A DNA stretch of 64,000 nt from Acidobacteriota bacterium (GTDB taxonomy: Bacteria > Acidobacteriota > Vicinamibacteria > Marinacidobacterales > Marinacidobacteraceae). Below the pieces are notes generated by a model that was not told where the DNA came from, did not search any database, and saw only the letters and a program-made list of their open reading frames with translations. Shown piece by piece: positions 19,400-27,247 of the stretch. The stretch lies in the NCBI GenBank assembly GCA_022826825.1, contig JAJDUD010000064.1:62001-126000 (forward strand). Reading direction: 5' to 3'. The translations under genes and the position numbers were made by a program. Position 1 is the first letter of the stretch. Each line of letters begins with the position of its first letter.

Positions 19400-20518
19400 A
19401 TGTCTCGCGTCGGAGTGTTCGTCGATGCCGGATACCTTTTCGCCCAAGGCTCCATTGCACTGACCGGCGCGAAACAGGAGCGGCGTCACGCGGACCTGAA
19501 GCAGAACCAACTGTTGGGTCTGCTCCAGTCCGTGGCATTCCAACAGTCCGAAGGCCGCGAGCTGCTTCGCATCTACTGGTACGACGGATTGCACCGCACG
19601 GGCCCGACGGCTCAGCAACAGAACATGGCCGGAGCAGACAACGTGAAACTGCGCCTGGGCCTGATCAACGAGTACGGACAGCAGAAGGGGGTTGACTCGC
19701 TGATCGTGACCGACCTCGTCGAGCTGTCACGAAACAGGGCGATCTCCCACGCCCTGCTGCTCGCCGGAGACGAGGACGTGCGCATCGGGGTGGAGATCGC
19801 GCAGAGCCTGGGAGTTCGGGTGCATCTGCTCGGGATCGAGCCGAGTCGCGGTTCGCAGGCGAAGACGCTCTTGTCGGAAGTCGATACCAAGAGGGAGTGG
19901 AGCGCGGAGACCGTCGGGGGGTTCCTGACCTTCGCCGGATTTCCGAGCTCCAGCGCGGCCGCCGAACCCGCCGCCGAGGGCGGTCGGCTACTCGAACCTG
20001 ATCCAGAGTCCATCTTCCGGCGGGTCATCGCTGAACTGATCGAGGAATGCATGGGCGACGAACTCGCGGCCTGCCGGGATGCGCTGCGCCGTTCGGACCA
20101 GGTACCCCAGCCGTACGACGGAAGGCTGCTGGCGACTTGTCGGACACACTTGGGTCGAGACCTCACCGGACCTGAGCGGTCGCGGCTCCGGCGGATGTTT
20201 CAGGCGTCTGCCGAGGAGTCGGTAGCGCAGGAGTCTGGCGCCGGTCCGGCGTCGCCGGCCGACGCCGCCACGGCCGAGATGCCCGTCACGCAAGCGCTTG
20301 CAGCACGGGTCGAGGAAAGCGTGAGTGAACTCACCGAAGGTCAGATCCGGGAGTTTCACGAGTTCTGGCGCCATTCGATCGGTGTCCCCTCGGACCATGA
20401 CCGCCTCCTGCTGGCTTCGTGTCGCGAGAAGATCGGCCGGGACCTGACCCCGGAGGAGCGCCGCTTCCTGCGGAAGAGGTTTCAGGAAGCAGTCGAGGAA
20501 CGATTCGGCAGTAGCTGA
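19400..20518 (+). CDS. NYN-domain (PIN-like) protein with duplicated C-terminal module
   Basis: 372 residues from the ATG at 19400 with AGGGGG upstream; a GTG at 19367 is a possible longer start. The N-terminal NYN fold shows the acidic signatures: Asp9 in VFVDAGYLF and Asp124/Asp126 in LLAGDEDVRIGVEIAQSLGVRV. NYN proteins are PIN-like RNA nucleases. After a linker, the C-terminal half holds two similar modules at about 215-272 and 311-372 (DGRLLATCRTHLGRDLTGPE and DRLLLASCREKIGRDLTPEE). These may be RNA-binding modules like LOTUS/HTH domains in some NYN proteins, but I cannot assign them. The gene is monocistronic and lower in GC. Confidence 0.78.
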   Translation: MSRVGVFVDAGYLFAQGSIALTGAKQERRHADLKQNQLLGLLQSVAFQQSEGRELLRIYWYDGLHRTGPTAQQQNMAGADNVKLRLGLINEYGQQKGVDSLIVTDLVELSRNRAISHALLLAGDEDVRIGVEIAQSLGVRVHLLGIEPSRGSQAKTLLSEVDTKREWSAETVGGFLTFAGFPSSSAAAEPAAEGGRLLEPDPESIFRRVIAELIEECMGDELAACRDALRRSDQVPQPYDGRLLATCRTHLGRDLTGPERSRLRRMFQASAEESVAQESGAGPASPADAATAEMPVTQALAARVEESVSELTEGQIREFHEFWRHSIGVPSDHDRLLLASCREKIGRDLTPEERRFLRKRFQEAVEERFGSS

Positions 20519-20613
20519 GCGCGGTGGTGGCCGCCGCGTACGCGGTGATTGCGGTCCGGCTGGATGACGCTTCCACCGACGTTCCGCCGTTGTACGATCC
20601 TTCCCGAGCGCCT

Positions 20614-21450
20614 ATGTCCCGAACCCTCATCGCCCTCGTCCTGCTCCTCCCGGCCCTCGCCGCTGCCCAGGAGGTCATCCCGGCGCCCGACGACGCCACC
20701 ACCGGCCCCGATACCGTGTTCGTCCAGGAGCTGACCTGGACCGAGGTCGCGGCGCGGGTCCGCGCCGGCACCCGCTCGGTGATCGTGCCCACCGGCGGCA
20801 CCGAGCAGAACGGGCCCCACATGGTGCTCGGCAAGCACAACTTCATCATCCGGGAGGCGTCCGAGCGGATCGCCCGCGAACTCGGGAACACCCTGGTGGC
20901 CCCGGTGGTCGCCTACGTGCCCGAGGGCGGCATCGACCCCCCGACCGGCCACATGCGCTACGCCGGCGCGATCACCCTGCCGCAGGAGCACTTCGAGGCG
21001 CTCCTCGAGTACACCGCGCGCGGCTTCGCGCTCCACGGCTTCGAGAACGTCATCTTCATCGGGGACAGCGGCGGGAACCAGCGGGGCATGGCGGCGGTCG
21101 CCGAGAAGCTGAACGGGGAGTGGGAGTCGGCCGGCAACCCCTCCCGGGTCCTCTACGTCCCGGAGTACTACCGGGGGAACGGCTTCCGGGACTGGCTGCT
21201 CGAGCAGGGGATCCCCGAGGACGCCATCGGGCGCCACGCCGGGGTGACGGACACCTCGCAGCTCTGGTACGTCGCGCCCGAGCAGATCCGCCCCGACAAG
21301 CGGGTCCGGGACGGCGGTTTCGAGGGCAGCGGGGTGAGCGGCGACCCCACGCTGGCCTCGCGCGAGCTCGGCGAGAAGGGGATCGAGCTCAAGGTCGAGA
21401 CCACGGTTCGGCGGGTGCGGGAGATGCTCGCCGCGCGCTCCGGCGAATGA
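20614..21450 (+). CDS. Creatininase-family amidohydrolase-like protein, exported
   Basis: 278 residues from the ATG at 20614, which begins a signal peptide (RTLIALVLLLPALAAAQ). The creatininase fold is seen in VPTGGTEQNGPHMVLGKHN, with the metal-ligand Glu and His; the usual Asp of the LGTD motif is His here, a replacement known in some members of this family. GYGE-type loops are replaced by IFIGDSGGNQRGM. Substrate is unknown: family members open small cyclic amides or act on peptides of natural products. It is first in a five-gene operon; its stop overlaps the ATG of the aminotransferase (ATGA). Confidence 0.8.
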   Translation: MSRTLIALVLLLPALAAAQEVIPAPDDATTGPDTVFVQELTWTEVAARVRAGTRSVIVPTGGTEQNGPHMVLGKHNFIIREASERIARELGNTLVAPVVAYVPEGGIDPPTGHMRYAGAITLPQEHFEALLEYTARGFALHGFENVIFIGDSGGNQRGMAAVAEKLNGEWESAGNPSRVLYVPEYYRGNGFRDWLLEQGIPEDAIGRHAGVTDTSQLWYVAPEQIRPDKRVRDGGFEGSGVSGDPTLASRELGEKGIELKVETTVRRVREMLAARSGE

Positions 21451-22628
21451 CGCCGGTCCCCGCCGTCGCCACGATCCCGTCCCAGCGGCACCTCTTCGAC
21501 ATGCCGCGGGAGGTCGCCTACCTGAACTGCGCCTACATGTCGCCGCTCCTCCACCGCGTGGTGGAGGCGGGGACCGCCGGTCTCCGGCGGAAGGCGCGGC
21601 CCTGGGAGATCGAGGTGGACCACTTCTTCGACGACTCGGAGGCGCTCCGCGCCGCCTGGGCGGAGCTGCTGGGCGCCGGCCCGGACTCGGTCGCGATCAC
21701 CCCGTCGGCCGGCTACGGGATCTCGCTGGCCGCCAACCACGTCGCGCTCGGTGAGGGGCGGCGCGTCCTGCTCGCCGCCGAGCAGTTCCCCTCGAACGTC
21801 TACCCCTGGACCGCCAAGGCGCGGCGCGCCGGCGGCGAGGTCCGCTTCGTCCCGCGTCCGGAGGACGGGGACTGGACCCGCGCGGTGTTCGCCGAACTCG
21901 ACGAGCGGGTGGACGTCGTGGCCCTGCCGCACGTGCACTGGACCGACGGCGGGACCTTCGACCTCGCCCGGATCGGCGCCCGCGCCCGGGAGGCGGGCGC
22001 GGCGCTGGTGGTGGACGCCACCCAGTCGCTCGGGGCGCTGCCCTTCGACGTGGGCGCCATCCGGCCGGACTTCGTGGCCGGCGCCGGCTACAAGTGGCTG
22101 ATGGGGCCGTATTCGCTCGGCTACCTGTACGTCGCGCCGCATCTCGAGGACGTCGCACCCGTCGAACACAACTGGATCCAGAAGGCCAACGCCCGCGACT
22201 TCGCGCGTCTCGTGGACTACACCGAGGACTGGCAGCCCGGCGCCCGCCGCCTCGACTGCGGGGAGCGCTCCAACTTCGCGCTGGTCCCGGCGGCGCTGGC
22301 CGCCGCCCGGCAGGTGCTGGAATGGGGCCCGGCGAACATCCTCCGGACCATCGCGCCGACGACCCGCGTTCTCGCCGCCGCGGCAGCCGAACTCGGGTGC
22401 AGCACCGGCCACGACCTGCACCGGTCGCCCCATTACCTGGCGCTCGGGCTGCCCTCGGGAAGCGGCCCGGACGACCTCGCCAGGGTGCGCGCCACGCTCT
22501 CCGAACGGCGGGTGTTCGTGAGCATCCGCGGGGACACCATCCGGGTGACCCCGCACCTCTACAACGACGTGGACGATGTCGAGGCGTTCGTCGCCGCGCT
22601 CGCGTTCGCGCTTTGGGGCAAGCGATGA
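21447..22628 (+). CDS. Class V aminotransferase-family PLP enzyme
   Basis: 393 residues. The ATG lies in an ATGA overlap with the preceding stop. Fold type I PLP features are present: LNCAYMSPLLHRVVEAG at the start, SAGYGISLAANHVAL, an Asp in LVVDATQSLGALP that would hold the pyridine nitrogen, and the Schiff-base Lys216 in AGAGYKWLMGPYSLGYLYV. It resembles cysteine-desulfurase/kynureninase-type proteins but without a recognised Cys loop, so it is likely a lyase or transaminase on a small amino acid. It is coupled to creatininase-like and thyA genes, which does not make the substrate obvious. Confidence 0.8.
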   Translation: MTPVPAVATIPSQRHLFDMPREVAYLNCAYMSPLLHRVVEAGTAGLRRKARPWEIEVDHFFDDSEALRAAWAELLGAGPDSVAITPSAGYGISLAANHVALGEGRRVLLAAEQFPSNVYPWTAKARRAGGEVRFVPRPEDGDWTRAVFAELDERVDVVALPHVHWTDGGTFDLARIGARAREAGAALVVDATQSLGALPFDVGAIRPDFVAGAGYKWLMGPYSLGYLYVAPHLEDVAPVEHNWIQKANARDFARLVDYTEDWQPGARRLDCGERSNFALVPAALAAARQVLEWGPANILRTIAPTTRVLAAAAAELGCSTGHDLHRSPHYLALGLPSGSGPDDLARVRATLSERRVFVSIRGDTIRVTPHLYNDVDDVEAFVAALAFALWGKR

Positions 22629-23491
22629 AGGTCTACCTCGACACCGTCCGCCGGGTGCTCGAGACCGGGACGCGCCGGCCGAACCGCACCGGGGTGGACA
22701 CCGTCTCCACCTTCAACGTGAACTCGGTGATCCCGATGGACGGGGGGTTCCCGCTGCTCACCACCAAGAAGATCAGTTGGAAGAACATCGTCGTCGAGAA
22801 CCTCTGGTTCCTGTCCGGCGAACCCACCATCGCGCTGCTCAAGAAGCACAAGTGCCGGTTCTGGGACCCGTGGGCCGACGAGCACGGCGCGGTGCCGAGC
22901 CCCTACGGGAATCTCTGGCGTGCCCATCCGGGGTCTCAGGGGACGGCCGACCAGGTCCGCTGGGTGCTCGACGAGATCCGGCGGAACCCGACCTCGCGGC
23001 GGCTGGTGATCAGCGCCTGGTCGCCGGAGAATGCGCACGCGAGCTCGCTCCCGCCCTGCCACTTCGCCTTCGTGTTCAACGTGCAGTACGACGCGGCGGG
23101 CGAGCCGCGGCTCAACCTCCACCTCACGCAGCGGAGCTGCGACGTGGCGCTCGGGCTGCCCTACAACATCGCGGGCTACGCGCTGCTGCTGCACCTGTTT
23201 TCGCGCTGGTCCGGGCTCAAGCCCGGGGTGATGGGCCACACGCTGGTGGACGCCCACATCTACACGAAGAAGGCCGACGGCTCGATGGCCGAGTACGACC
23301 ACGTGCCCGGGCTCCGGGAGCAGCTCGCCCGGGAGCCCCGCCCGCTGCCGACGCTCACGCTCTCGGACACCGTGTCCACGCTCGACGGGACGATGTCCCT
23401 GCTGGACAAGGACACCGCCGAGATCATGTCCCACTTCCAGCTCGACGGGTACGACCCCCACCCGGGCATCCGGTTCGCGGTCGCGGTATGA
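22625..23491 (+). CDS. thyA: Thymidylate synthase
   Basis: 288 residues from an ATG overlapping the upstream stop. It makes dTMP from dUMP with methylene-tetrahydrofolate, in the cytosol. Diagnostic features are present: Arg in GTRRPNRTGVDT, FPLLTTKKISWKNI, catalytic Cys145 in LPPCHFAFVFNV, RSCDVALGLPYNIAGYALL and the C-terminal GYDPHPGIRFAVAV. The length matches ThyA. Its stop overlaps the start of the DHFR gene, a well-known pairing because ThyA oxidises the folate that DHFR re-reduces. Confidence 0.97.
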   Translation: MKVYLDTVRRVLETGTRRPNRTGVDTVSTFNVNSVIPMDGGFPLLTTKKISWKNIVVENLWFLSGEPTIALLKKHKCRFWDPWADEHGAVPSPYGNLWRAHPGSQGTADQVRWVLDEIRRNPTSRRLVISAWSPENAHASSLPPCHFAFVFNVQYDAAGEPRLNLHLTQRSCDVALGLPYNIAGYALLLHLFSRWSGLKPGVMGHTLVDAHIYTKKADGSMAEYDHVPGLREQLAREPRPLPTLTLSDTVSTLDGTMSLLDKDTAEIMSHFQLDGYDPHPGIRFAVAV

Positions 23492-24012
23492 GTGGAGGCT
23501 GGCGCGAGGATCCCGAGGCGCTTCCCCCGGCCCCCTTCCGCGCGAGCATGGCGGCGGTTTCGCCGGAGGGGATCATCGGCGTCGACGGCGGGATCCCCTG
23601 GGACTACCCGGGCGACCGGAAGCGGCTCTGGCGGCTGACGAAGGACACCACCATCATCCTGGGCCGGCTGACCTGGGACTCGCTGCCGCGGCGGCCGATG
23701 CGGCGGCGCCGGAACATCGTGATCAGCTCGCGCCCGGTGGAGGGCGCGGAGTCGTTCGGCGCGCTTCCGGAAGCCCTTGCCGCCTGCGAGGGGGAGACCG
23801 TCTGGTTCCTCGGCGGGGCCCGCATCTACGAGGAGGCGATGGACCACGCCGACTTCCTCGACCTGACCTACGTACCGGACCGCGTCCGGGTCCGCCCGGG
23901 GCAGCACGCGGTCCATTTCCCGAAGATCGACGAGACCCGCTGGCTGGCGGGTCCCGCGCACCCCGACCCCGATGAACCGGGCGTCGTGCGGCGCCGGTTC
24001 ACGAGGCGCTGA
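23488..24012 (+). CDS. folA: Dihydrofolate reductase
   Basis: 174 residues from the ATG in the ATGA overlap with thyA. It reduces dihydrofolate to tetrahydrofolate with NADPH. Family motifs: MAAVSPEGIIGVDGGIPWDYPGD with the acidic residue after the Pro, TIILGRLTWDSLPRRPM, RNIVISSRP, and VWFLGGARIYEEAM. The N-terminus is about 18 residues longer than usual before the first strand. It is followed 13 bp later by ridA. Confidence 0.95.
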   Translation: MSGGWREDPEALPPAPFRASMAAVSPEGIIGVDGGIPWDYPGDRKRLWRLTKDTTIILGRLTWDSLPRRPMRRRRNIVISSRPVEGAESFGALPEALAACEGETVWFLGGARIYEEAMDHADFLDLTYVPDRVRVRPGQHAVHFPKIDETRWLAGPAHPDPDEPGVVRRRFTRR

Positions 24013-24025
24013 ACGGAGACAAGCA

Positions 24026-24412
24026 ATGAGCGACGCAATCACGCTGATCGCCGGCGAGGGCCTGCCGAAGCCGGCCGGCCCCTACAGCCCCGCCGCCAAG
24101 GTGGGCAACCTGGTGTTCGTGTCCGGTCAGGTGGGGGTGGACCCCGCGACCGGTTTCGCGCCCCACGGGGTGGCGGCCCAGACCGAGCAGGTGTTCCGGA
24201 ACATCGCGTCCATCCTGGAGGCGGCGGGCTCGAGCCTGGACAAGGTGGTCCGCTGCGGGGTCTTCGTCGCCGACATGGATGAGTTCGGGGCGATGAACGA
24301 GGTCTACGAGCGGGTGTTCGCCGGACACCAGCCGGCCCGCTCCACCATCCAGCCCCAGCGCCTCCCGGGCAAGGGGTTCGTGGTGGAGATCGACGCCATC
24401 GCGGTCTGTTAG
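24026..24412 (+). CDS. ridA: RidA family enamine/imine deaminase
   Basis: 128 residues from an ATG with CGGAG upstream. RidA hydrolyses reactive enamines/imines such as 2-aminoacrylate from PLP enzymes; the class V PLP protein in the same operon makes this sensible. Conserved features: GPYSPAAKVGNLVFVSGQVGVDP, QTEQVFRNIASILEAAG, the active-site Arg in PARSTIQ, and the Glu in VVEIDAIAV. The gene ends the five-gene operon (20614-24412). Confidence 0.95.
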   Translation: MSDAITLIAGEGLPKPAGPYSPAAKVGNLVFVSGQVGVDPATGFAPHGVAAQTEQVFRNIASILEAAGSSLDKVVRCGVFVADMDEFGAMNEVYERVFAGHQPARSTIQPQRLPGKGFVVEIDAIAVC

Positions 24413-24421
24413 GGAGGCGCC

Positions 24422-24613
24422 AGGAGCGCCGCTCTTCAGAGCGGCATCGCGGCCGCAGGCCGCGAGACTCCCCCAACCAAACGCGCCCGGTGGACTGGAC
24501 GTGAGCGGAGACGGCCTTGCGCTACCCCCGTTTGTGTCCGGCGCCAGGCGGCGGAATAGCCCGGGGAGTTTCGCCCGCTGAGCGGGCGATGCCGGCTGGA
24601 GGCCGGCGCTCCT
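24422..24613. repeat. REPIN-like element, family A, copy 1 (192 bp)
   Basis: It consists of a left unit in minus orientation, about 90 bp of spacer, and a right unit in plus orientation, each unit a double hairpin. Left unit: stem GCCGCTCT...AGAGCGGC; right unit: GCCGGC-tgga-GGCCGGC. A second copy, nearly identical except for the stems, lies at 25438-25630, on the other side of the RAYT gene. Confidence 0.8.
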
Positions 24614-24624
24614 GACGCCCGTCG

Positions 24625-25356
24625 CTACTCCGCGGACGACTCCCGTTTCGCCCATCCTGCGGACGACCAGGGCCAATCCTGCGGCCGCTCACAGAGTCCG
24701 GCCTTCACCGGGTTGTTTCGGATGTATGCGGCCGCCTGGTCCTGGTGCCTCTGGTTCCGGATGATGCGGTCGTAGTAGTCCCGCATCCAGAACGGCCCTC
24801 TACGGCCGAGGATGTCGTTCGCCCGGCGGGCGGTGTACGTCTTCCAGCTCTTGACGATTTCCGCCAGCGGGAAGCCCTCGCATTGGATCAGCAACACATG
24901 GACATGGTTCGGCATGACGCACCATTCCCGGAGCAGATAGCGCTCCCCGTCGAACCTCAGGAGCGCGCCGCACACCAAAGCTGCGATCTCGGGTCGCCGC
25001 AGATGGCATTCCCCCCAACCCGCGTCTTCGCAGTGGGCTACGCGACGGTGAAGTTCTTGATGGCGCGCGTCCTCGCTTTGCCACTCCTGACTCAGACGGA
25101 TCTCTTCTCTCCAGCGCGCCGTCAGCCCGTCCGGGACGCTGTCCGCAAGACGGAAAGTGATGCCCTGCGCCATGCCGGCCGTATCGATGTGGGGCAGGTA
25201 GCCCCGGGAGTAGACCGCCCGATGCCTTCGTCGGCGGACGCGTCCTTCCGACGCGGCGGATGACCAGGATCGGGCCCAGCGGCCTGCTGCCCGGGCAGGG
25301 ACGCGTGTTCCTTTATGCCTCAGCCGTGGTCTGACTTTGATCGGAACGGCGCGCAT
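24625..25356 (-). CDS. REP-associated tyrosine transposase (RAYT, Y1 family)
   Basis: 243 residues from the ATG at 25356, with a very strong AAGGAGGT ribosome binding site. The HUH nuclease signature is seen in CVMPNHVHVLLIQ, with the catalytic Tyr most likely in RDYYDRIIRNQRHQ; the C-terminal AYIRNNPVKAGLCERPQDWPWSS is typical of RAYTs. These proteins nick single-stranded REP hairpins and mobilise REPIN elements. The gene is flanked at 12 bp and 82 bp by ~193-bp REPIN copies, so protein and substrate are together. The N-terminal ~45 residues are Arg-rich and not part of the conserved domain. Confidence 0.9.
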   Translation of the reverse strand: MRAVPIKVRPRLRHKGTRVPARAAGRWARSWSSAASEGRVRRRRHRAVYSRGYLPHIDTAGMAQGITFRLADSVPDGLTARWREEIRLSQEWQSEDARHQELHRRVAHCEDAGWGECHLRRPEIAALVCGALLRFDGERYLLREWCVMPNHVHVLLIQCEGFPLAEIVKSWKTYTARRANDILGRRGPFWMRDYYDRIIRNQRHQDQAAAYIRNNPVKAGLCERPQDWPWSSAGWAKRESSAE

Positions 25357-25437
25357 CAACACCTCCTTGCCCTGGCGGGCGCCGGATGGTAGCGCCGAGA
25401 GCCGGTGTTGGACGGCGCTGCCATCCGGTGGACGTGA

Positions 25438-25630
25438 AGGAGCGCCGCTCTTCAGAGCGGCATCGCGGCCGCAGGCCGCGAAACTCCCCCAATCAAACGC
25501 GCCCAGTGGACTGGACGTGAGCGGAGACGGCCTTGCGCTACCCCCGTTTGTGTCCGGCGCCAGGCGGCGGAATAGCCCAGGGAGTTTCGCCCGCTGCGCG
25601 GGCGATGCCGGTGTGAACACCGGCGCTCCT
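25438..25630. repeat. REPIN-like element, family A, copy 2 (193 bp)
   Basis: Same organisation and nearly the same spacer as 24422-24613, so the two make a direct repeat around the RAYT gene. The right unit here has stem GCCGGTGT-ga-ACACCGGC in place of GCCGGC/GCCGGC in copy 1: the stem changes on both arms. Confidence 0.8.
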
Positions 25631-25700
25631 GCGCGGGCGATGCCGGTGTGAACACCGGCGCTCCTGCGCGGGCGATGCCGGTCGGAGACCGGCAGCTCCG
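25596..25700. repeat. Three tandem 35-bp family A hairpin units
   Basis: Units begin at 25596, 25631 and 25666. The first two are identical; the third has stem GCCGGT-cgga-GACCGGC. They extend copy 2 to the right and lie just before the M16 gene stop. Confidence 0.75.
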
Positions 25701-25744
25701 CTGCCGTGCGTGGTTGGTGCGGGGGAGGGTTGTGGTGTTGTCCG

Positions 25745-27247
25745 CTACTGCGCCTCCGGGACCACTTCCAGGGTCAGGGGGTCGCGTTCGGGGAGGTGGG
25801 TGACCTCGCCGTTCAGGATGTCCGCCATGGTGGCGCGGCCCTCGGGGTCGCCGGGGGCGATGTCCTCCCAGATGCCGACGACCAGCATGATCATCCGGTC
25901 CGGCTGGAGGTACTTCTGCGCGGCCGCGGTCACGTCGTCCGCGGTCACCGCCTCGATCCCCTCCCGCCAGCGGATCCAGTAGCCGTGGTCGCGGCCCAGG
26001 AACGCGTCGTTCGCGAAGATGCCCGCCCGGGCCCGGGCGCTCTCGAAGCGGCGCGGGAAGCTGTCCACCAGCGACCGCTTCGCGAGTTCGAGCTCCTCCG
26101 CCGAGACCGCCTCGTCGCGCATCCGGCGGACCTCCTCGAGCGCGATCGCGGCGGCCAGCGCCACCGTCTCGCTCTTCGACTGGTAGCCCAGCGAATAGGC
26201 GCTCGGCCCCAGCGGGTTGAAGCCGAAGCGGCCGCCGGCGCCGTAGGCGAGCCCCTCGTCGGAGCGGATCCGCTGCATCAGCCGGGAGGTAAACCCGCTC
26301 GCGCCCAGGATGTGGTCCATGACCTGGATGGCGGCGCGCTCGGGGTTTTCCCAGTCGTCCCAGCGGGGCGCGAGGTTGCCGATCCGCACCTTGCCCTGCG
26401 GGATGTCCTTCTCGACGTGGTAGATGCCGGGCGCCGGGCTCCCGGTCTCGTGGGGCGGCGGCCAGGGAACGTCCGCCGCGTCGTCCGCCGCGGGCCAGGC
26501 CGCGAGCCGCGCCTCGAGCTCCGCCAGGATCTCCGCGGTGTCCACGTCGCCCGAAATCGACCAGACCATGTGCTCCGGCCGCCAGTGCCGGCGGTGGAAC
26601 TCCTCGAGGTCGCCGGGGGTGATGGCGTCGAGGTGGGCCACGGTCATCTGCCGGCCGAGGTAGGTGTCCGGCCCGTAGAGCAGCATGGACCACTCCCGCG
26701 ACAGCAGGCTGTCGCCGTCGTCGTTCCGCTGCTTCAGGTCCTCCCGCACGTTCTCCTGCCGCACCGAGAACCGCTCCTCGTCGAACCGCGGCCGCATGAG
26801 CACGTCGAAGAAGAGGTCGAGACTCTCCTCGAACGCCGTCGTGATGGTGCGGAGCGAGGCGCGCGCCTCGGTGTCCCGCGAGGAAGTCGAGATCTGGGCG
26901 GCGAGGAACTCGATCCGCTCGTCCAGTTCATCGGGGCCGCGGTCTCCGGCGCCGCCCTCGCGCATCATCCGCGCGGTCAGCGACGAGAGCCCCACGCGGT
27001 CCGCGGGGTCGAGGAACCCGCCGATCCGCAGCGTCACCCCCATGCGGATCAGCGGCAGGGTGTGGTCCTCGACGATGACCACCGGGACGCCGCTGCTGAG
27101 CGTGTGGTGGTAGTCGCCGCCGTCGGGGGTCTCGAAGACGAAGTCCGGGAAGACCAGTTCTTCGGGCCGGTCGGGAATGTCCTGCGCGGCTGCGGGAAGC
27201 GCCAGCGCCAGGAGGGCGACGGGAATCAAGGCTGTCCGTCCGTTCAT
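25745..27247 (-). CDS. M16-family peptidase, predicted non-catalytic subunit, exported
   Basis: 500 residues from the ATG at 27247, overlapping the stop of the upstream M16 gene. A signal peptide (ALIPVALLALALPAAAQ) begins the protein. It has the M16 fold but the usual zinc motif HxxEH is replaced by GLSSLTARMMREGG, so it should lack peptidase activity. The second half carries IRSDEGLAYGAGG, typical of the M16 C-terminal domain in partner subunits. M16 peptidases often work as a heterodimer of active and inactive chains, and the adjacent gene supplies the active one. Confidence 0.85.
   Translation of the reverse strand: MNGRTALIPVALLALALPAAAQDIPDRPEELVFPDFVFETPDGGDYHHTLSSGVPVVIVEDHTLPLIRMGVTLRIGGFLDPADRVGLSSLTARMMREGGAGDRGPDELDERIEFLAAQISTSSRDTEARASLRTITTAFEESLDLFFDVLMRPRFDEERFSVRQENVREDLKQRNDDGDSLLSREWSMLLYGPDTYLGRQMTVAHLDAITPGDLEEFHRRHWRPEHMVWSISGDVDTAEILAELEARLAAWPAADDAADVPWPPPHETGSPAPGIYHVEKDIPQGKVRIGNLAPRWDDWENPERAAIQVMDHILGASGFTSRLMQRIRSDEGLAYGAGGRFGFNPLGPSAYSLGYQSKSETVALAAAIALEEVRRMRDEAVSAEELELAKRSLVDSFPRRFESARARAGIFANDAFLGRDHGYWIRWREGIEAVTADDVTAAAQKYLQPDRMIMLVVGIWEDIAPGDPEGRATMADILNGEVTHLPERDPLTLEVVPEAQ

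Noticed and set aside
24422-25630. Composite transposon formed by the two 193-bp copies
   Set aside because: The flanking elements are REPIN-like, not insertion sequences, and the only gene inside is the RAYT.
25596-25700. CRISPR-like tandem repeats
   Set aside because: The three units abut with no unique spacers, and no cas genes are near; they match the REP hairpins instead.
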